From: Fragilaria crotonensis
Lineage: Eukaryota; Bacillariophyta; Fragilariophyceae; Fragilariales; Fragilariaceae
Direction of reading: 5' to 3'
NCBI GenBank assembly: GCA_022925895.1
Contig: JAKSYS010000203.1
Span: 25,798-89,797 of the forward strand
Length of the DNA stretch: 64,000 nt
In this document: positions 61,843 through 64,000 of the stretch, piece by piece
Layout: every line of letters starts with the position of its first letter
How positions within the stretch are numbered: position 1 is the first letter of the stretch
Made by a program: the position numbers and the translations under genes
The notes under the pieces: model-generated
Database searches by the model: none
What the model was told of the DNA's origin: nothing
The model's input: only the letters and a program-made list of their open reading frames with translations

Positions 61843-63006
61843 TCATGGTCGTGGTCGGAAATTGGGAAATGGGGTTCGCCATGGGGTCGTTTGAGCGGCG
61901 ATATCTCCGGATTGGTCGCTCCGATTTTCGTAAGTGGGAGCTCTTTTTGCAGGTCTTGGAGCGCCGGAGGAGTTTCTGACTTTACTTTTTGTCGTGTGAA
62001 GGTCCGAACGCCCAACGAAATTGATTTGTTGACTTCCACATTCACGAACATATTGGCGGGTTTTATAACGAATCTCTGGTTGTTTTTGCGTCTGAAAACG
62101 CATCCTTTTCAGGGAAGCATCAGGGGAAGAGGCAGGGACGTCTGAGTCATCGAATTGTCGCTTCCTGGTGGATTTTGGGCGGGTGGGGGCTGGAATCTTG
62201 CGGTCGTCGTCACTGCGAACGCTGTAGTCGTCATCTTGGTCGTCGTCGTCGACGTCGCTTTCGTCGAATAAGTCTGTCTGGGGTTGGTAGCTGCGAATAG
62301 GGGAAGGATGGTGAGTGCCCTGCATGTCTGGTGTGTACTCCTCTTTGATTCTCATGACTTTATGAGTGTTTGAGCGCTCTGCAGTCGCGCTATCGATGGC
62401 CTCGGCGTTGCTAGCCGCTTCATCGTTGTCGTCGTCGTCGGTTTCGGTGGCCCTGGTAGAATAATTGCGCCCAATAGGAGTAGTAAGGATGCCCTGGATG
62501 TATGGATGAGTCTTTTGGTTGTAGTTGGTGGCGCGGGAAGACTTGTTGTTGCGCTCGGAGTTGGCGTGTTCGATGGCCTCGGCGATGACGGCCGCTTCAT
62601 CGGTGTCGGATTCGTAGGTAGTGTTTGCAGCAGGTTTAGGAAGCTTCTTCTTTTTCATTGTAGTTTGTTGATTGCCCAGTTTGGCTCTCTTAGAGCGAGT
62701 TAGATAGAGGGTGGGATGGGTGGGCGTAGCGGCAGGAATGTTGACATCTGCGCTCATGACGACTGGAGGCTCCGTTTCGGAGGCAAGAAAGGGGGACGAG
62801 TCCTTCTTCTTCGACTTCTTGTCGGCTTTCGTAAGGTTGAAGCGAATGGTGGGCATGGTGGTTGGGGCTGAAATGCTGCTGAAAGGGCTGGGGCTGCTGT
62901 TAACTAAGTTCTTAAATATTTGTGTGCACTTTGAATCTGGGGGAGCTCTGTTGAAAAATTCTGTTATTTTCAGTTGCTTCAGATCTGACAGTTTAGATGG
63001 AAGCAT
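61843..63006 (-). CDS. Retrotransposon 5' ORF with PIP box, 387 aa
   Basis: ATG frame that begins 95 bases inside the 5' LTR boundary. Residues 11-18 read QLKITEFF, an exact PCNA-interacting-protein box (Q-x-x-I-x-x-F-F), flanked by Lys and Asn. Basic clusters (KADKKSKKKD, MKKKKLPK) could be nuclear signals. Two related acidic repeats follow (around residues 130-185 and 190-245: DEAAVIAEAIEHANSER against DEAASNAEAIDSATAER). The remainder is disordered and Arg/Asp-rich. No enzymatic domain. A role in bringing element DNA or integration complex to replicating chromatin is inferred, not shown. Confidence 0.75.
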   Translation of the reverse strand: MLPSKLSDLKQLKITEFFNRAPPDSKCTQIFKNLVNSSPSPFSSISAPTTMPTIRFNLTKADKKSKKKDSSPFLASETEPPVVMSADVNIPAATPTHPTLYLTRSKRAKLGNQQTTMKKKKLPKPAANTTYESDTDEAAVIAEAIEHANSERNNKSSRATNYNQKTHPYIQGILTTPIGRNYSTRATETDDDDNDEAASNAEAIDSATAERSNTHKVMRIKEEYTPDMQGTHHPSPIRSYQPQTDLFDESDVDDDDQDDDYSVRSDDDRKIPAPTRPKSTRKRQFDDSDVPASSPDASLKRMRFQTQKQPEIRYKTRQYVRECGSQQINFVGRSDLHTTKSKVRNSSGAPRPAKRAPTYENRSDQSGDIAAQTTPWRTPFPNFRPRP

Positions 63007-63082
63007 AACTGAATTCCTGAGCCTAACTAACCTGAAGGTATCAGAGTTAAAAGGGCAGAGGACGCCTGCCTAAGTCGGTTGA

Positions 63083-63100
63083 TTCTAGGCGAGTGAACCA
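63083..63100 (-). other. Primer-binding site
   Basis: Directly inside the 5' LTR the element strand reads TGGTTCACTCGCCTAGAA. TGG complements the CCA tail of a tRNA, so the primer would be a tRNA ending in GGCGAGTGAACCA. It does not match the permuted tRNA-Cys of this window. Confidence 0.75.
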
Positions 63101-63995
63101 TGATAGATTCTGCGTGCGAGCGCGAGTGGAGGCCAGACCATGGTTAAATCGGGCGCACGCCAGACCGGGGTCGCAGGCAGGTGGTGACGTCACGGTGACG
63201 GTATCGGTCGCTACAGTACGAACGTTGGCCGGTGCTACGGTTTCAGGACTACTGGATGCTACGCTAGCGGCAGAGGAAGCGGGAGTGCTAGTAGCAAACG
63301 CGACGGTATACGCGTGGGAGTCTACTGGACGGGTATACTGAGCTACGGTATGACTAGGCGTAACTACAGTACATGTAGACGTAGACACAGTGCTAGTAGG
63401 CGAAGCAACTGTGCTAGTATCTGTAGGTACGATGCAAGTAGATGGTGCTACGTTGCGCGTAGGTGACACTACAGTATGTGGACGGGTGGAGTCCTACGGT
63501 GACGTCGGTAGCCAAGTGGGTACTAGTACACTGGCTATCGCTACAGGGGTGAACCGTGACGACGGCGGGTAAAAAGTCGTCATGGTCAGTTACGCTGCTA
63601 CGAAAATTGTACATTGTTAAAATCGGGGGCCGGCTAAATATATTTACAGTGGTAGACAAATTTGAGAGAAAATCGTTGATCACAAGTGAGTGATCAACTT
63701 CGTTTGATGAGTGTTTCTGAGGAACACTCAGGAACACAAATGAAACGGTGCACGTCTGAAGAGTGCACGTCTGAAAAGGTGTACGTCTGAAGAGGTCGTA
63801 CGAGGCCGAGCGTTGGGCGAGAAAATGATCGTTTATGCAATGAACGACATGAATTTGATCGTTGCAATTTTGAGTGGGATATGATTCCCGTACGACAGTA
63901 ACGATACGACGTATACTGTTTACTAGCCTAATGTGAAGTGTCGTACTGAATATGTAGACAGTAAAAATACGTAGGAGCGGTACTAAAGTCTGTCA
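63101..63995 (-). repeat. 5' LTR (895 bp)
   Basis: Right-hand LTR. By eye it differs from the left copy at about a dozen sites, roughly half of them single-base indels in G, A or C runs, which break the LTR-internal frame here. Transcription of the element should start inside this LTR. Confidence 0.93.
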
Positions 63996-64000
63996 CTATG
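63996..64000. repeat. Target-site duplication CTATG, right copy
   Basis: Last five bases of the window, identical to 52090-52094. Confidence 0.88.

Larger units (their letters stand above)
52095..63995 (-). mobile_element. Complete Ty1/copia LTR retrotransposon, 11.9 kb, minus strand
   Basis: Two direct LTRs (52095..52998 and 63101..63995) begin TG and end CA and are flanked by CTATG. Reading from right to left: 5' LTR, primer-binding site, a PIP-box protein ORF, a 706-aa ORF, gag with UBN2-like core, zinc knuckle, aspartic protease (DSGAT), integrase, reverse transcriptase (FVDDM) and RNase H, polypurine tract, 3' LTR. Integrase before reverse transcriptase identifies Ty1/copia; diatom CoDi elements are the natural comparison. 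The 10.1-kb interior is about twice that of typical copia elements because of roughly 4 kb between the 5' LTR and gag. The LTRs differ at only about a dozen sites by eye, so insertion is recent. Several single-base frame breaks interrupt the coding region; some may be sequencing errors. Confidence 0.93.

Overview
The window looks like nuclear DNA of a diatom or a close ochrophyte relative. Protein genes are split by short GT-AG introns (mostly 50-90 nt). Several proteins carry a signal peptide followed by an AF-type plastid-targeting motif (glutamine synthetase, a Tim21/Coa1-like protein, a hypothetical next to AK-HSDH). The mobile DNA includes a Ty1/copia element, a Crypton-like remnant and Harbinger-like miniature elements. 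Spacers are strongly enriched in GTAC palindromes. No rRNA or CRISPR array was seen.

Layout. 0.2-9.3 kb: organellar-type minD, a Ser/Thr kinase, a Golgi-type sulfotransferase, a four-exon small gene and an NAA38-like LSM gene. 9.6-10.4 kb: a terminal-inverted-repeat element. 10.8-23.8 kb: a charged protein, aspartokinase-homoserine dehydrogenase overlapping tail-to-tail with a plastid-type hypothetical, another short inverted-repeat element, a TTD14-like P-loop protein, a chorein/PH lipid-transfer-like protein and a frameshifted plastid-type gene. 24.35-25.54 kb: a tRNA-Cys(GCA) gene whose 3' half lies upstream of its 5' half, followed by decayed 5'-half repeats split by a Harbinger-like MITE. 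25.9-48.4 kb: histidine phosphatase, isocitrate lyase, a second related MITE, two redox-dead thioredoxin-fold membrane proteins flanking a Crypton remnant and a folate-receptor-like gene, a radical-SAM-like protein without visible cluster cysteines, plastid glutamine synthetase II, AP-3 sigma, a TMBIM/GHITM protein, a leucine-rich-repeat gene, a basic protein and RPL7. 48.5-51.4 kb: a small element with perfect 28-bp inverted ends and a fossil Harbinger-type DDE transposase. 52.09-64.0 kb: a complete Ty1/copia LTR retrotransposon on the minus strand, bounded by a CTATG target duplication that ends exactly at the window edge, with about 4 kb of extra coding sequence ahead of gag.

The host genes are mostly unrelated housekeeping genes, without operon logic. 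Glutamine synthetase, isocitrate lyase and AK-HSDH cover nitrogen assimilation, the glyoxylate cycle and aspartate-family amino acids. Several otherwise conserved genes (RPL7, the Tim21/Coa1-like gene, the LRR gene) contain single-base frame breaks, some in homopolymers, and the two LTRs differ largely by one-base indels. Residual sequencing errors are therefore a real possibility and should be excluded before anything is called a pseudogene.

The most striking observation is the circularly permuted tRNA-Cys gene. It has a complete cloverleaf, the U73 discriminator, a relaxed bulge-helix-bulge placed for cleavage at 37/38, and a T5 terminator.
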